This document shows positions 16,201 through 25,195 of a DNA stretch of 64,000 nt, piece after piece. Numbering within the stretch: position 1 is the stretch's first letter; every line of letters starts with the position of its first letter. Below the pieces are notes generated by a model. That model saw nothing but the letters and a program-made list of their open reading frames with translations. It made no database searches and was not told the origin of the DNA. Source of the stretch: JBBDMW01 sp040878005 (GTDB lineage Bacteria; Chloroflexota; Dehalococcoidia; Lucifugimonadales; Lucifugimonadaceae); NCBI GenBank assembly GCA_040878005.1, contig JBBDMW010000038.1, forward strand, positions 21,018 through 85,017, written 5' to 3'. Both the position numbers and the translations under genes were made by a program.

Positions 16201-16938
16201 CTAGTCGCGCAGCGAGCGGTCCATCTCCCAGATCAATACTTCCGAGTTTGTGAGGCCGGTGATGCGGTGCGACTCGGCGGCCGTGAAGCGCATGGCGTCG
16301 CCTTCGTGCAGTTCGCCCACGCCTTCCACGTCCACGGATCCCACCGGCACGAACAGGTGCACATAGGGCGCAGACGGCATCTGGACAGACTCCCCCGGCG
16401 CAAGCCGCGCTGCCCACAGCGTTGCGGCCTCCTGGTGAATCTTCACCGCCCCGGACAGCCCCTTTCCGGAGGCGACTGCCACCAGCTCACCGCTCTTAAG
16501 GTTGCGGGAGATGTCGGTCTGCTCATACGACGGCTCGAACGATTTCTGGTCTGGCACCACCCACATCTGCACGAGGCGCAGCGGAGTGTCTGACGAGCCG
16601 TTGATCTCCGAGTGGAAGATGCCGCGGCCCGCGGACATGCGCTGCGCCTCTCCCGGCACGATCAGCCCGGCATGGCCCTCCGAGTCCTTGTGCTCTACTC
16701 CACCCTGGGTGATCCAGGTCACGATCTCCATGTCCCGGTGAGGGTGCGTCTCGAACCCGGTGTTCGGCTGCACCAGGTCCTGGTTGTTGACCAGCAGCAG
16801 GCCGAAGTGGGTGTTGTCCGGGTCGTAATGCCAGTTAAAGCTGAACGAATGGCGCGCGTTCAGCCATCCCATGTCTGTCTTGAACCGGTCTTCAGACCGG
16901 CGAATGTCTATCTTTGGCGTAAGAGTGGTTGCAGGCAT
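16201..16938 (-). CDS. Pirin family protein
   Basis: A 245-aa bicupin. The N-terminal cupin has the metal ligands in HPHRDMEIVTWI and in the later IFHSEINGS; the C-terminal cupin is shorter (QMPSAPYVHLFVPVG). Bacterial pirins bind a metal and some have quercetin-dioxygenase activity; the substrate here is unknown. The start is ATG 16938 behind GAAGGAA; a longer frame to 17163 is low-quality sequence. Monocistronic, with a strong terminator. Confidence 0.92.
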   Translation of the reverse strand: MPATTLTPKIDIRRSEDRFKTDMGWLNARHSFSFNWHYDPDNTHFGLLLVNNQDLVQPNTGFETHPHRDMEIVTWITQGGVEHKDSEGHAGLIVPGEAQRMSAGRGIFHSEINGSSDTPLRLVQMWVVPDQKSFEPSYEQTDISRNLKSGELVAVASGKGLSGAVKIHQEAATLWAARLAPGESVQMPSAPYVHLFVPVGSVDVEGVGELHEGDAMRFTAAESHRITGLTNSEVLIWEMDRSLRD

Positions 16939-17210
16939 TTTGCGTTCCTTCTGTCTGTTGCCATTGCCACGGTTTGATCGACAAGGGCTTGCGGCGCAAC
17001 GTCCGATGGCCGGACCTGCCGCGATGCGTTGCCGCTTTCGAGAATCCTTGCCAAGTTGGATGCGCCAGCCGGAAAATAGTTGCATCAGCAACAAAATGAG
17101 GCGAAGGAGCACGCACGTAACCGAAATGGATTCAAGAACGCATCCAACGGACGCCCTGGACACGCTATCCTTCTTCCGCAGGACACTGGAAGGCAGGACC
17201 GCGCACCCAT

Positions 17211-17753
17211 ATGGTCAGCAGAGCCCGCGAGATTTACGTCACAACGCCCGCCCGCAGGAAGGTGGTCATAGCGGCCATCGTTGTCGCCGCGTGCCTTCTA
17301 CTGGCGCTGTTCACGCAACGTACCGAAGTTCGGCTCAAGAGCATGATCGACAATGGCTCGGAGGGCATCGACTACCTCAACATCGCCTATCGCAATGTCA
17401 ACAATCCAGACGATGCCGCCCTGTTGCTGGCGGCGGAAAACTTTGCCCAGTTGAGGATGCAGCTGGACCACTGGGCGTGGGTGATAACAGCAACCACCGT
17501 CGCTCCGCCCGTCCGCAACCAGTTCAGGGCGCTTGAGGTAATCGCCGGCGCCGGGTCATCGCTGGTCGCCGCGCCCGGCGCCGCCATTGAAGACGGCCCC
17601 CGCCGTTTCGGTCAGCGCGGGACGATTGCTGACCTGTGCCTCCAGGCGGAGCGGCTGGATAGCCTTGGCGGCACAATGTTCGACCAGCTCTCAAAGAGTC
17701 GCGATGAACTGAAGCTGCTTATCAGTAACGTAACCGCCGGTGAGTGCACCTGA
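17211..17753 (+). CDS. Hypothetical membrane-anchored protein
   Basis: A 180-aa protein with a basic head (VSRAREIYVTTPARRK), one transmembrane helix (about residues 18-36, VVIAAIVVAACLLLALF) and a helical external domain ending in a lone Cys (TAGECT). Not recognised. It converges on the AcoX-like gene with a 10-base gap. Confidence 0.6.
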   Translation: MVSRAREIYVTTPARRKVVIAAIVVAACLLLALFTQRTEVRLKSMIDNGSEGIDYLNIAYRNVNNPDDAALLLAAENFAQLRMQLDHWAWVITATTVAPPVRNQFRALEVIAGAGSSLVAAPGAAIEDGPRRFGQRGTIADLCLQAERLDSLGGTMFDQLSKSRDELKLLISNVTAGECT

Positions 17754-17763
17754 ACAACGCCGT

Positions 17764-18756
17764 CTAGCGGCTCGCTGACGATGCCTCTGCCATCAGCACG
17801 TGCGTCCGGTCCACATCCACCACCCACGGGCCGTCCATGCTGAGGCTCACTTCCACTTTGCGGCCCGGCAGCAGCTCCACCTCCCGCTCGCCGTCCAGCG
17901 CTACGGTGCCCGGCCGGAGCGTCACGGGAAGCCGCTGGCCCGGCTCCATCACCGCCCACTCCGCAATTTTCACATTTGAAACCATGCCCGGCGCAACCGG
18001 CGCCTGCACTGTGCAGGCATTGCTGCCCGGCTCTCCACTCAACCGGATGTAAAGGCCGATCGGCTCGTCTATCTCTACCCGGCGCACCCGTGCGCCAATG
18101 GACGAGAGGCCAATGCTCGCCGGCTCTGCGCGAGTGAGAAACATTGCGTCCAGCGATTCCGGCTCCCATATGGCGCGTGCGCCAACGAACATCTGCCTGC
18201 TCACGGCCGCATCCACCAGCGCGATGTCAGCCACTTCATCGTCCACGTGGATGTCGAGGCGCTTGCTGCGACGGCACGCCTGCTCGCGCGTCACCAGTCC
18301 GGTGGCCACTGCTCCTGCGGCCAGGCCCGCCAGCGTGCCCTCTGCCATCTGCGGAAACACGTTGTTCGTGCCGGTTGATATGGGGACGATCGGCGTCTCG
18401 CCGCATCCCTTTGCCACCACGCGGTTCGTGCCGTCGCCGCCCAGCGTCACGATGCACCCTGTGCCCGCCTCGTTCATTGCCCGGGCAGCGCGAGTGGAAT
18501 CGTTCTGCATCTCGGACGCGTGCATGTCCACGTATTCCACAACAGCCTGGCCCTCGCAGTCGTTGACGGCAGGCCGTGCCAGGCCGGACATATCCGGCAT
18601 GACCAGGATGCGCTCTACCCCTGCGGCGACAAGCCCTGCGAACACGCGGCGCAGCGTATTGGCCTTCTCCTGGTTGGAGACAACCCTGCCATGCGCCACC
18701 AGCCGGCGAATGTCCTTCCCAGCCGCCGGGTTGGCGATGATGCCTACGGTGATCAT
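17764..18756 (-). CDS. AcoX-like ATP-NAD kinase-family protein
   Basis: A 330-aa protein of the diacylglycerol/NAD-kinase fold. It has IIANPAAGKDIRRLVAHG at the N-terminus, and GGDGTNR (about residue 106), the NTP-binding signature, followed by PISTGTNNVFPQ. The C-terminal half is the AcoX-type beta domain. Genes of this type sit in acetoin dehydrogenase (aco) clusters, but their reaction is not established. Here it follows the E2 gene by 13 bases. I chose ATG 18756 because the protein then starts at the conserved MITVGIIANP; a longer frame to 18840 would overlap E2. Confidence 0.85.
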   Translation of the reverse strand: MITVGIIANPAAGKDIRRLVAHGRVVSNQEKANTLRRVFAGLVAAGVERILVMPDMSGLARPAVNDCEGQAVVEYVDMHASEMQNDSTRAARAMNEAGTGCIVTLGGDGTNRVVAKGCGETPIVPISTGTNNVFPQMAEGTLAGLAAGAVATGLVTREQACRRSKRLDIHVDDEVADIALVDAAVSRQMFVGARAIWEPESLDAMFLTRAEPASIGLSSIGARVRRVEIDEPIGLYIRLSGEPGSNACTVQAPVAPGMVSNVKIAEWAVMEPGQRLPVTLRPGTVALDGEREVELLPGRKVEVSLSMDGPWVVDVDRTHVLMAEASSASR

Positions 18757-18769
18757 CGGGCGGTCACGC

Positions 18770-19987
18770 TCAAGCGGCCATCCAGCCTGGCTCTCGGAGA
18801 TGCTTAACGATTGTGCGAAGGAACTCGGACGCAGGCGCACCGTCCCACGCCCGGTGATCGAACGTCAGGCTCAGGTGGCCAATGGAGCGAATCACCATCT
18901 CGCCATCCACAACTGCGGGTCGCTCCTCCACCCTGCCAACACCCAGGATGCCAATCTCAGGCGGGTTGATCAGCGGATTGAACGCCTCGATGTCGTATGC
19001 CCCCAGGTTGGTGATCGTGAACGTGCCGCCGGTCATATCGTCCACGCTTAGGGAGTTGGCTTTAGCCTTGGACGCCAGCCCCCGCACCTCCTGCGCCAGC
19101 TCCAGGGCAGACTTGTCAGCAGCGTCACGGATAACCGGCACCAGCAGCCCTTCTTGGATGGCCATCGCCACGCCCAGGTTGATCCGGCCCAGCACCCGCA
19201 CCTCGTCGCCCACCAGGTGAGCGTTGGCCTTGGGGTGCTCCCTGAGCGCCCGTGCCACGGCTGCCAGCACCAGGTCCTGGTACTGCGGCCGTATGCGGTG
19301 CTGCCGCCAATCGCCCGTTAGCCTGCGCTGCATCTCAATGGCAGCCGTGACATCAGCGTGCGTGTTCAGCGTCACGGTGGGCGCCTTCGCGCTTTCCGCC
19401 ATGCGCCGGGCTATGGTCCCGCGAAGGCCGGTCAGGCGAATCGTCTCCGTAACCGGGGCCGTCGACGGCGAAGCGGCTGGAGCCTGTGCGGGAGTTCCGT
19501 CTGAAGCTGCTTTTCGCACATCGTCTTCAGTCACGCGGCCGCCTGGCCCGGTGCCGTGGATAGTCTCGGGGTCCACGCCCATCTCTTTCGAGAGACGGCG
19601 TGCCCTTGGAGTGACTACCCTGCGTTGTCCAGCCGGCACGGCCTGGGGTGTGCTCGGCGAAGCCACAGAAGTATCTGCTGGGGCGACGGGCGCAGCCTGG
19701 GCGGCAGGGTCTGTCTGCCCCACAGGCGGAAGCACGGCGGCATCCTCGCCCGGCAGGAGAATTACTGCCAGCCTGGCGCCCACAGGCACAATCGTCCCTT
19801 CCTGGACCAGCACGCGGCCCAGGGTACCGTCAGCCGTTGCCTCCACCTCGCTGTTTACCTTGGACGACTCTATCTCAACAAGCGCGTCGCCCTTCTTGAC
19901 CTCGTCGCCTTCATGCTTCAGCCACCTAGTGATCTGGCCATCGTTCATACCCATGCCCCACTGGGGCAGCAGCACATCGCTCGGCAT
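18770..19987 (-). CDS. Dihydrolipoamide acyltransferase (E2) of a 2-oxoacid/acetoin dehydrogenase
   Basis: A 405-aa E2. Lipoyl domain at residues 1-80 with the lipoylated Lys in EIESSKVNSE; Ala/Pro linker; peripheral subunit-binding domain at about 125-165 (VTPRARRLSKEMGVDPETI, GTGPGGRVTEDDV); catalytic domain with FTITNLGAYDIEAFNPLIN and the active-site DHRAWDGA (His and Asp). It transfers the acyl group from E1 to CoA. The start is ATG 19987 behind GGAGAG. It is co-transcribed with the AcoX-like gene. The E1 genes are at 6983-9041 on the same strand, an unusual split. Confidence 0.92.
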   Translation of the reverse strand: MPSDVLLPQWGMGMNDGQITRWLKHEGDEVKKGDALVEIESSKVNSEVEATADGTLGRVLVQEGTIVPVGARLAVILLPGEDAAVLPPVGQTDPAAQAAPVAPADTSVASPSTPQAVPAGQRRVVTPRARRLSKEMGVDPETIHGTGPGGRVTEDDVRKAASDGTPAQAPAASPSTAPVTETIRLTGLRGTIARRMAESAKAPTVTLNTHADVTAAIEMQRRLTGDWRQHRIRPQYQDLVLAAVARALREHPKANAHLVGDEVRVLGRINLGVAMAIQEGLLVPVIRDAADKSALELAQEVRGLASKAKANSLSVDDMTGGTFTITNLGAYDIEAFNPLINPPEIGILGVGRVEERPAVVDGEMVIRSIGHLSLTFDHRAWDGAPASEFLRTIVKHLREPGWMAA

Positions 19988-20076
19988 TTCTCTCCGGAAC
20001 CTCCGCCGCTATTGTTTTAGATGGCGGTCGCGGCAAGCGCAGTTTAGCAGCGCAGATTGAAGTCACGGCCGCGGAG

Positions 20077-21225
20077 TTAGATTACGTCGACTATTTTGCT
20101 GGCAACGAACAAACGGGCACGACCGCGCGTTTTCACTTCAGTAAGGATGCCGTACGCAATGAGCTTGTCGACGTTATGTTGGGCTGTCCTGTAGGTCACA
20201 TCGAGACGATTCGCAACCTGCGGAATAGTAATTGCAGGCTGCCTGAACAGGTCGTCCACTATCTGTGGCAGCAAAGGTGACACCCTCGCAGTCTGCGCCA
20301 TGGCCCGATACTCCTCGCGCAAAGAGAGCAGCCTTCGGGACCTTCCAACTGCATCCCGCGATTGATTTTCCACGCCTCTTAGGAAAAAACAGATCCAATC
20401 TCTCCAGGCCCCGGTTTGGCTTACTGCCAGCAATCGATCCATGTATTCCCGGTGATGTTGATCAAAGTATGCGCTGAGCTGAAGCAGTGGCTGGGACAGC
20501 AACTGCCACTCAGCCATCAGCAACGTGAGCAAAAGCCTTCCCACGCGCCCATTCCCATCTTCAAAAGGGTGAATCGTCTCAAATTGGTAATGGATTACTG
20601 CCAGTTCGACAAGGTCGGGAAGATTGCTGTTATGTGCCCGCGCCGTATAGAGCTCAAAAGAGTTCAGCACTTCAGGAAGCTCTGACGGCGGTGGCGGAAC
20701 AAACCGCGCCTCATGAATCGGCGTGCTCATGAACCTGCCAATCCAGTTCTGGACCGTTCTGAACTCGCCTGGTCGCTTATCCTCGCCCCTGACGCCTGTC
20801 ATCAGGCGCTCATGGACCTCTCGTATCAGTCGCAGGCTGACGGGCAGACTGCTCATTCGGGAAAGCCCGAACCGCGCTGCGTCCACATAATTCCGGACTT
20901 CTTTTACGCTGGGTTCCTCCCGCTCCATGGATGGGTCAGCTTCAAACAGAGCGAGTTGCTCGGCTGACGCAATGGTCCCTTCGATGCGACTTGAAAAGAG
21001 CGCTTCTCTGCGTAGCAATGGCCCGACAAGCAACTCCGGATTGGGAAGGCTGTGACCCAGCCCTCTCAATTCACCCAGCGAAAGGGCTGCCTGTTCCAGG
21101 AGGCGCTGCAACTCTGCGTCTAGGTCGATCTGTGGAGGCAGCGGGTCCGGTACGAAGGCCAAAGCTCCGTCAGAAGTGGACACAAGCTTCCCAGGACTAT
21201 CGGCGGTAAAGCTGCTGCGGTTCAT
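20077..21225 (-). CDS. Fic-domain protein with C-terminal winged helix
   Basis: About 382 aa. Fic proteins transfer AMP (or another nucleotide moiety) to target proteins. The inhibitory-helix motif is in the N-terminal domain (FSSRIEGT), and the catalytic loop is HPFEDGNGRVGR, a complete match to HxFx(D/E)GNGRxxR, so the enzyme should be active. The last 90 residues look like a winged helix-turn-helix (ITIPQVANRLDVTYRTAQHNVDKLIAYGILTEV), suggesting DNA binding and autoregulation. Start ATG 21225 (MNRSSF) is preferred over 21312, because the region 21266-21339 holds two palindromes that look like operators. Confidence 0.9.
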   Translation of the reverse strand: MNRSSFTADSPGKLVSTSDGALAFVPDPLPPQIDLDAELQRLLEQAALSLGELRGLGHSLPNPELLVGPLLRREALFSSRIEGTIASAEQLALFEADPSMEREEPSVKEVRNYVDAARFGLSRMSSLPVSLRLIREVHERLMTGVRGEDKRPGEFRTVQNWIGRFMSTPIHEARFVPPPPSELPEVLNSFELYTARAHNSNLPDLVELAVIHYQFETIHPFEDGNGRVGRLLLTLLMAEWQLLSQPLLQLSAYFDQHHREYMDRLLAVSQTGAWRDWICFFLRGVENQSRDAVGRSRRLLSLREEYRAMAQTARVSPLLPQIVDDLFRQPAITIPQVANRLDVTYRTAQHNVDKLIAYGILTEVKTRGRARLFVASKIVDVI

Positions 21226-21265
21226 ACTGCGTTGCCCACGTTGTACTTGGGTATAACCAGACCAG

Positions 21266-21303
21266 GCCGGATTATACTTTTTGGCCAAAAAGTATAATCC
21301 GGC
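21266..21303. promoter_or_regulatory. 38-bp perfect palindrome at the fic promoter
   Basis: Bases 21266-21284 are the exact reverse complement of 21285-21303, centred on TTGG/CCAA. The palindrome includes TATAAT on the minus strand (within AAGTATAATCC), about 70 bases before the fic start, so a bound protein would block a -10 element. The Fic winged helix is the obvious candidate to bind it, by inference. Confidence 0.75.
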
Positions 21304-21311
21304 AGTCCCCA

Positions 21312-21339
21312 ATGATACTTAAAGGCACTTAAGTATCAT
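21312..21339. promoter_or_regulatory. Second dyad upstream of fic
   Basis: ATGATACTTAA (21312-21322) and TTAAGTATCAT (21329-21339) are perfect 11-bp arms with a 6-base spacer. They share the ATACTT core with the larger palindrome 9 bases away, suggesting two sites for one regulator. Confidence 0.7.
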
Positions 21340-21364
21340 CCGGCGTCAGCGTTGGCGGACGAAG

Positions 21365-22687
21365 TCACCCGCCTGCGGGCGCGGCCACTCCTGCCATCCT
21401 GGACAGCGCCTCCATCACCAGCCCCGCCTCCGGCGCGGCCGCCATGGCAATCGCTCCGCCGCCCAGGGCCTCGTTGGAAAGCCTTGCCAGGCCCACCACA
21501 CCGCCGGGACCGTCCCACAGCACTATGGCGTCCGGTATTCCTTCCTGGCGCCTGTTGAAGTCCGGCGAGCCGTCGAGGGCCGCTGCCATCCCCTCTGCGA
21601 ACTCGCCCGAGTCCTGGTCCGGGTCATCCCACGCCACCAGCGATGCCAGCGCAGTTTGCCCCTCGTCATTCTCCAGCAGGACGTACCTGTCGCCGCCCCA
21701 GCCCACGGCCGCCACAGAGGCGGCGCTACGGGCCAGTCCCAGCGCCTCGAGCCACGACTCCAGGAAGAACTCTCCGAAGACGTTCTCGTATGTCACCTGC
21801 CAGCCATCGCCAAACGCATCCTCCGGGGCATCGACCGGAATGCGGTCTTCCCTGTCCAGGTACTTCTCCGGGTGAATGATCTGCTCCGTGGTAGTCGGCG
21901 GGTCTGCGTAAGCCTCGTCTATCATCTCGAACCCGCCCTCGGTTTGCAGCCGGGTCGCGAACTGCAGGCCGGTCGTGTACGGGAACTCCAGGCCCACCCG
22001 CAGGATGTACGGAATGTCCGCAGCCTGCGCCTGTGCGGCGGTCGCCTCATCAAACAGGAGGCCAAACTGCCCCAGGCCAATGTGCTCCAGCGCGTAGAGC
22101 GACTGCACGGCAACGGCATCACCTTCCACCAGGGCGAGCAGCGCCATGGCCGTCTCGTCATCATCTTCCACGGCTGTCAGCATATCCTCAAGGTCAAACT
22201 TCGCGTCCTGCAGGCGGTGCACGTACTCGTGGGCATAGGTGATCTCTTCGGTCACGCCCAGTTCATCGCCCGTCTGGCGTATCATGAACTCCTTCTTCTC
22301 GGAGTCGTACAGCCCCAGGACCTGTCCGCTCTGCAGATCCAGGTAAAGCTGCCCAAGGTCGGAATCCTGCGGAATCAGCCCCAGCAGCTTGTACAGCTTT
22401 TCCGCCACTGCCAGGTCTTCCACCACCTCGGCGTCCGCGAGGTTCTCCTCCAGCACCTCCGTCAGTTCTTCTGACGTTACGAACCGGTACGGCACGGGCT
22501 CCGGCCTCGGTATGCCGCGAATCTCGATCACGCGGTCCTCGATCTCTCGGAGCCGCGCCTCAAGCCCGACTGACGCGGTGGGGGCCACGGTCGCCGTGGC
22601 GTCGGGTGTGGCGGTGGGGTCGGGTTCAATGTTGCACCCCAGGCCCATGAGCGCCAGCGCGGCCACGGCCAGCGCGAACGAGGCCAT
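21365..22687 (-). CDS. Secreted HExxH metalloprotease-like lipoprotein (downstream copy)
   Basis: About 440 aa. A signal peptide with lipobox (LMGLGC) and a short Thr/Pro linker lead to a zinc-peptidase-like domain: AHEYVHRLQDAKF contains HExxH, and about 40 residues later LVEGDA supplies the Glu expected as third ligand in gluzincin-type enzymes. The C-terminal half has a VGWGGDRYVLLEND segment shared with its neighbour. I start at ATG 22687 (AGGAG four bases upstream) and not the further TTG. It lies 52 bases after the paralog at 22740 and is probably in one transcript with it. Substrate unknown. Confidence 0.8.
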   Translation of the reverse strand: MASFALAVAALALMGLGCNIEPDPTATPDATATVAPTASVGLEARLREIEDRVIEIRGIPRPEPVPYRFVTSEELTEVLEENLADAEVVEDLAVAEKLYKLLGLIPQDSDLGQLYLDLQSGQVLGLYDSEKKEFMIRQTGDELGVTEEITYAHEYVHRLQDAKFDLEDMLTAVEDDDETAMALLALVEGDAVAVQSLYALEHIGLGQFGLLFDEATAAQAQAADIPYILRVGLEFPYTTGLQFATRLQTEGGFEMIDEAYADPPTTTEQIIHPEKYLDREDRIPVDAPEDAFGDGWQVTYENVFGEFFLESWLEALGLARSAASVAAVGWGGDRYVLLENDEGQTALASLVAWDDPDQDSGEFAEGMAAALDGSPDFNRRQEGIPDAIVLWDGPGGVVGLARLSNEALGGGAIAMAAAPEAGLVMEALSRMAGVAAPAGG

Positions 22688-22739
22688 GACGCTCCTGGGA
22701 AGTGCGAGCACTGCGCGAAATGTGTCTACAGGCAAAGGG

Positions 22740-24296
22740 TCATTCCAGGCTGGAGAGCACCGCGTTCACGAGCTCTGCTGCCACTTCATGGGTGTCCGCG
22801 GTTGCAAAAATAACATCTTGGGGAGCCTGCTCCTCTGCCGCAATGGTCAAATATCCTGCTGGTCCGGCCCACGCCATCACGCCACCGCCCATCGGCTCCT
22901 CTCTGGTGAACGCATCAGAAGCGTCCAGGGTTTCCACCAGCAGCGACCTGAACTCGGCGGAATCGGTGTCAGGTTCATCCCACACCACGTGTGAAACCGA
23001 AGCGTTTGCGCCCCCTGGTCCCACTGCCACCACGTTCGCGTCGCCGCCCCACCCCGACGCCGCGCCTGGTATCAGCTCCTGATCAGCCCCCAGCTCTTCC
23101 AGCCAGGCCTGTAGAAACAATTCGCCCAGCAGATCATCGTAAGCGTCCCAGTCCTCACCCAGCACCGCCAAAACGTCCGGTGCTTCCACGTGAATCGGTT
23201 CATCCTGTGCCAGGTACTTGTCCAGGTGGAGAATCTGCTCCGTCGTCTGAGGGGGAGATTCGAACGCCGCCATCATCGCATCATGCCAGTACTCCAGACC
23301 TAGATCGGCAGCGTCGCTTTCTTCGAATGTGTGAAGAATGAGCGCGTCAACAAAATAAAAGCCCTCTATGTATGGGAATAGAACGTGACGCAGCAGGAAT
23401 GGCGATATGGAAATTTCTTCATCAATGTCAGTCAGGTCATCCGGGTCTGTCTTATCTTCCGAATCTCCGAGTCCGAATGCCTCCTCTAAATATTCCTGCC
23501 CGCCGTATGCCTGGATTGCCACGATTGAGGTGAACTGGGCATCACCTTCTATCAGCGCGGTGAGCGCTGCGTTATGTTCGGAATCTTCTCCAAACGTATC
23601 GTACAGGTCGCCCAGCGAGTGCTGTTCGTCCTGTAGAAGGTGTGTGTACTCATGGGCATATGTCAGCGCGTCACTGGCAGTGAAGTCCTCGCTGGTCTCA
23701 ATGTCGGCCACCAGGACCAGCTGACCGTCATCAAATGAGTAGAATCCTGCCACACCCTCCGCGTGGTACTCCTCGAATTCAGCCGCCACGTCCGTGTCCG
23801 TCTCAATCGCTGCGATATCCTTCAGGAACGCTTCCAACGCTGTGTCTTCGCGCACATATTCAGGGTCCTCAACTGTTTCACCGGTGCTCGTGTACTCCCT
23901 GAACTGCTCGCGCGTCATGAAGCGCCGGTTGGGCTCCCCATCCGTGCTGAGGCCGCGTACAAACTCCACTACCGCATCAATCTCCTCCAGCACGTCAACC
24001 AGGCCCTCCGGGGGCTCCACACCCACTGGCGTCGGGGTAGGAGTTGGGGTAGGCGTAGGCGTGGGCGTTGGTGTTGGCGTAGGAGTCTGTGTCGGCGTGG
24101 GTGTCGGACTTGGCGTCGGGCTGGGCACTGCCGTGGCCGTTGCAGTGGGCGGCACAGGAGTCGATGTTGAAGTCGGCGCCGCAGTGGGCGATGGCTCCGT
24201 GGTTGCCGTTGGAGTCGCCTCGACCGTCTCGCAGCCAGCTGCAAAGAGCGCCACCGCAGCCAGCATCAGCGTGACCAGTTTGAAATGAAACCTCAT
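22740..24296 (-). CDS. Secreted HExxH metalloprotease-like lipoprotein (upstream copy)
   Basis: About 518 aa, from ATG 24296 behind AGGAG. Lipobox LFAAGC; then a long Thr/Pro linker made of about 20 repeated TP units (bases 24030-24120); then the same architecture as the downstream paralog: AHEYTHLLQDEQH with HExxH, and LIEGDA about 40 residues later. Further shared segments are EQILHLDKYL and GWGGDANVV. Expected to act outside the cell, held to the membrane by lipid. The tandem arrangement indicates local duplication followed by divergence. Confidence 0.8.
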   Translation of the reverse strand: MRFHFKLVTLMLAAVALFAAGCETVEATPTATTEPSPTAAPTSTSTPVPPTATATAVPSPTPSPTPTPTQTPTPTPTPTPTPTPTPTPTPVGVEPPEGLVDVLEEIDAVVEFVRGLSTDGEPNRRFMTREQFREYTSTGETVEDPEYVREDTALEAFLKDIAAIETDTDVAAEFEEYHAEGVAGFYSFDDGQLVLVADIETSEDFTASDALTYAHEYTHLLQDEQHSLGDLYDTFGEDSEHNAALTALIEGDAQFTSIVAIQAYGGQEYLEEAFGLGDSEDKTDPDDLTDIDEEISISPFLLRHVLFPYIEGFYFVDALILHTFEESDAADLGLEYWHDAMMAAFESPPQTTEQILHLDKYLAQDEPIHVEAPDVLAVLGEDWDAYDDLLGELFLQAWLEELGADQELIPGAASGWGGDANVVAVGPGGANASVSHVVWDEPDTDSAEFRSLLVETLDASDAFTREEPMGGGVMAWAGPAGYLTIAAEEQAPQDVIFATADTHEVAAELVNAVLSSLE

Positions 24297-24422
24297 GGGG
24301 GCTCCTAAGGAGGCTGTCCCGAAATGCCTCTCCCCCCAGGAGAGAATGCGGGTGCGCGCATTTTGTGCAGACAAGACACTGCATAGCGTGGCGGCTGGCT
24401 TTGCAGTGTCACAACCCGCACT

Positions 24423-25121
24423 TTACATGAGGGCTTTCGCCAATCTTGTAAAGTCAGGCACGGTCAGGTCCGGCTCGTAGGGCGTGTCCTCGTACGGCAG
24501 GCTGTATCGGTTCACGTACGCGCCCCGGTACCCGCAGGTGCGCGCCCCCATCACGTCAAACGAGTTCGACGAAACCATCAGTAGCTCACCCACCTCCATC
24601 TTGAGGATTCCCGCAGCGCGCCGGTACACGCCCGGGTGGGGCTTGAATGCGCCTGCCACCTCAACTGAGATCACTTCGTCGAAGTCGAAGCGGATGCGGT
24701 TCTTCACCAGGTGGTCCAGGAACCACGGGTTGCCGTTGGACAGCGCCACCAGTTTGTACCTGGACTTCATGCGTTCCAGGGCGTCCATGCAGTCGGGGAA
24801 TGGCGACAACTCCTGCCACGCCTCCATGAATTTGTCCACCTCTGCCGGGGTGGACTTGATGCCGTTGAGCCGGAGCACGTACACGAATGCCCGCCGGGCA
24901 GTCTCCAGGTAACCGCTGTGGCCCATGCCAATGATCGTGTCCTGGTACTGCTCAATGCGCTGCCGGTGGCGCCACTGCGCCCACACCTGCGATGCGTCCT
25001 TGCCGCTGCCCTTCTGCTCCAGGAACCTGGCGATGAATGGCGTGAGGCTCCCGCCCAGGTCCAGGACGGTGCCGAATAGGTCAAAGGTGAGCGCCTTGCA
25101 GCGTTCAAGCTCAGGCTTCAA
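24423..25121 (-). CDS. Haloacid dehalogenase, type II (HAD superfamily)
   Basis: About 232 aa. Motif I is TFDLFGTVLD (first Asp is the nucleophile), motif II LSNGN, motif III Lys in FKPHPGVYRRA, and motif IV SSNSFDVMGA. The last is typical of L-2-haloacid dehalogenases, which hydrolyse 2-halo acids to 2-hydroxy acids; the true substrate is unproven. I prefer TTG 25121 as the start (AAGGAG 11 bases upstream) over GTG 25181. It follows the LOG-family gene on the same strand with a gap of about 75 bases, at the end of a catabolic operon. Confidence 0.87.
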   Translation of the reverse strand: MKPELERCKALTFDLFGTVLDLGGSLTPFIARFLEQKGSGKDASQVWAQWRHRQRIEQYQDTIIGMGHSGYLETARRAFVYVLRLNGIKSTPAEVDKFMEAWQELSPFPDCMDALERMKSRYKLVALSNGNPWFLDHLVKNRIRFDFDEVISVEVAGAFKPHPGVYRRAAGILKMEVGELLMVSSNSFDVMGARTCGYRGAYVNRYSLPYEDTPYEPDLTVPDFTRLAKALM

Positions 25122-25195
25122 TGTGTTTTGTTCTCCTTGGTGCTGGAAGCTTCGTGGATTTGCACGGACGTCGATTAGCACCTGTAGCCACCGGG

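Noticed and set aside
24030..24120. Short tandem repeats that could suggest a CRISPR-like array
   Set aside because: They are six-base TP-codon repeats inside a gene, without spacers or repeat units of CRISPR length.
23794..24288. Plus-strand frame with a long Val/Gly repeat
   Set aside because: It is the antisense of the Thr/Pro linker of the metalloprotease at 22740-24296; the repeat explains the open frame.
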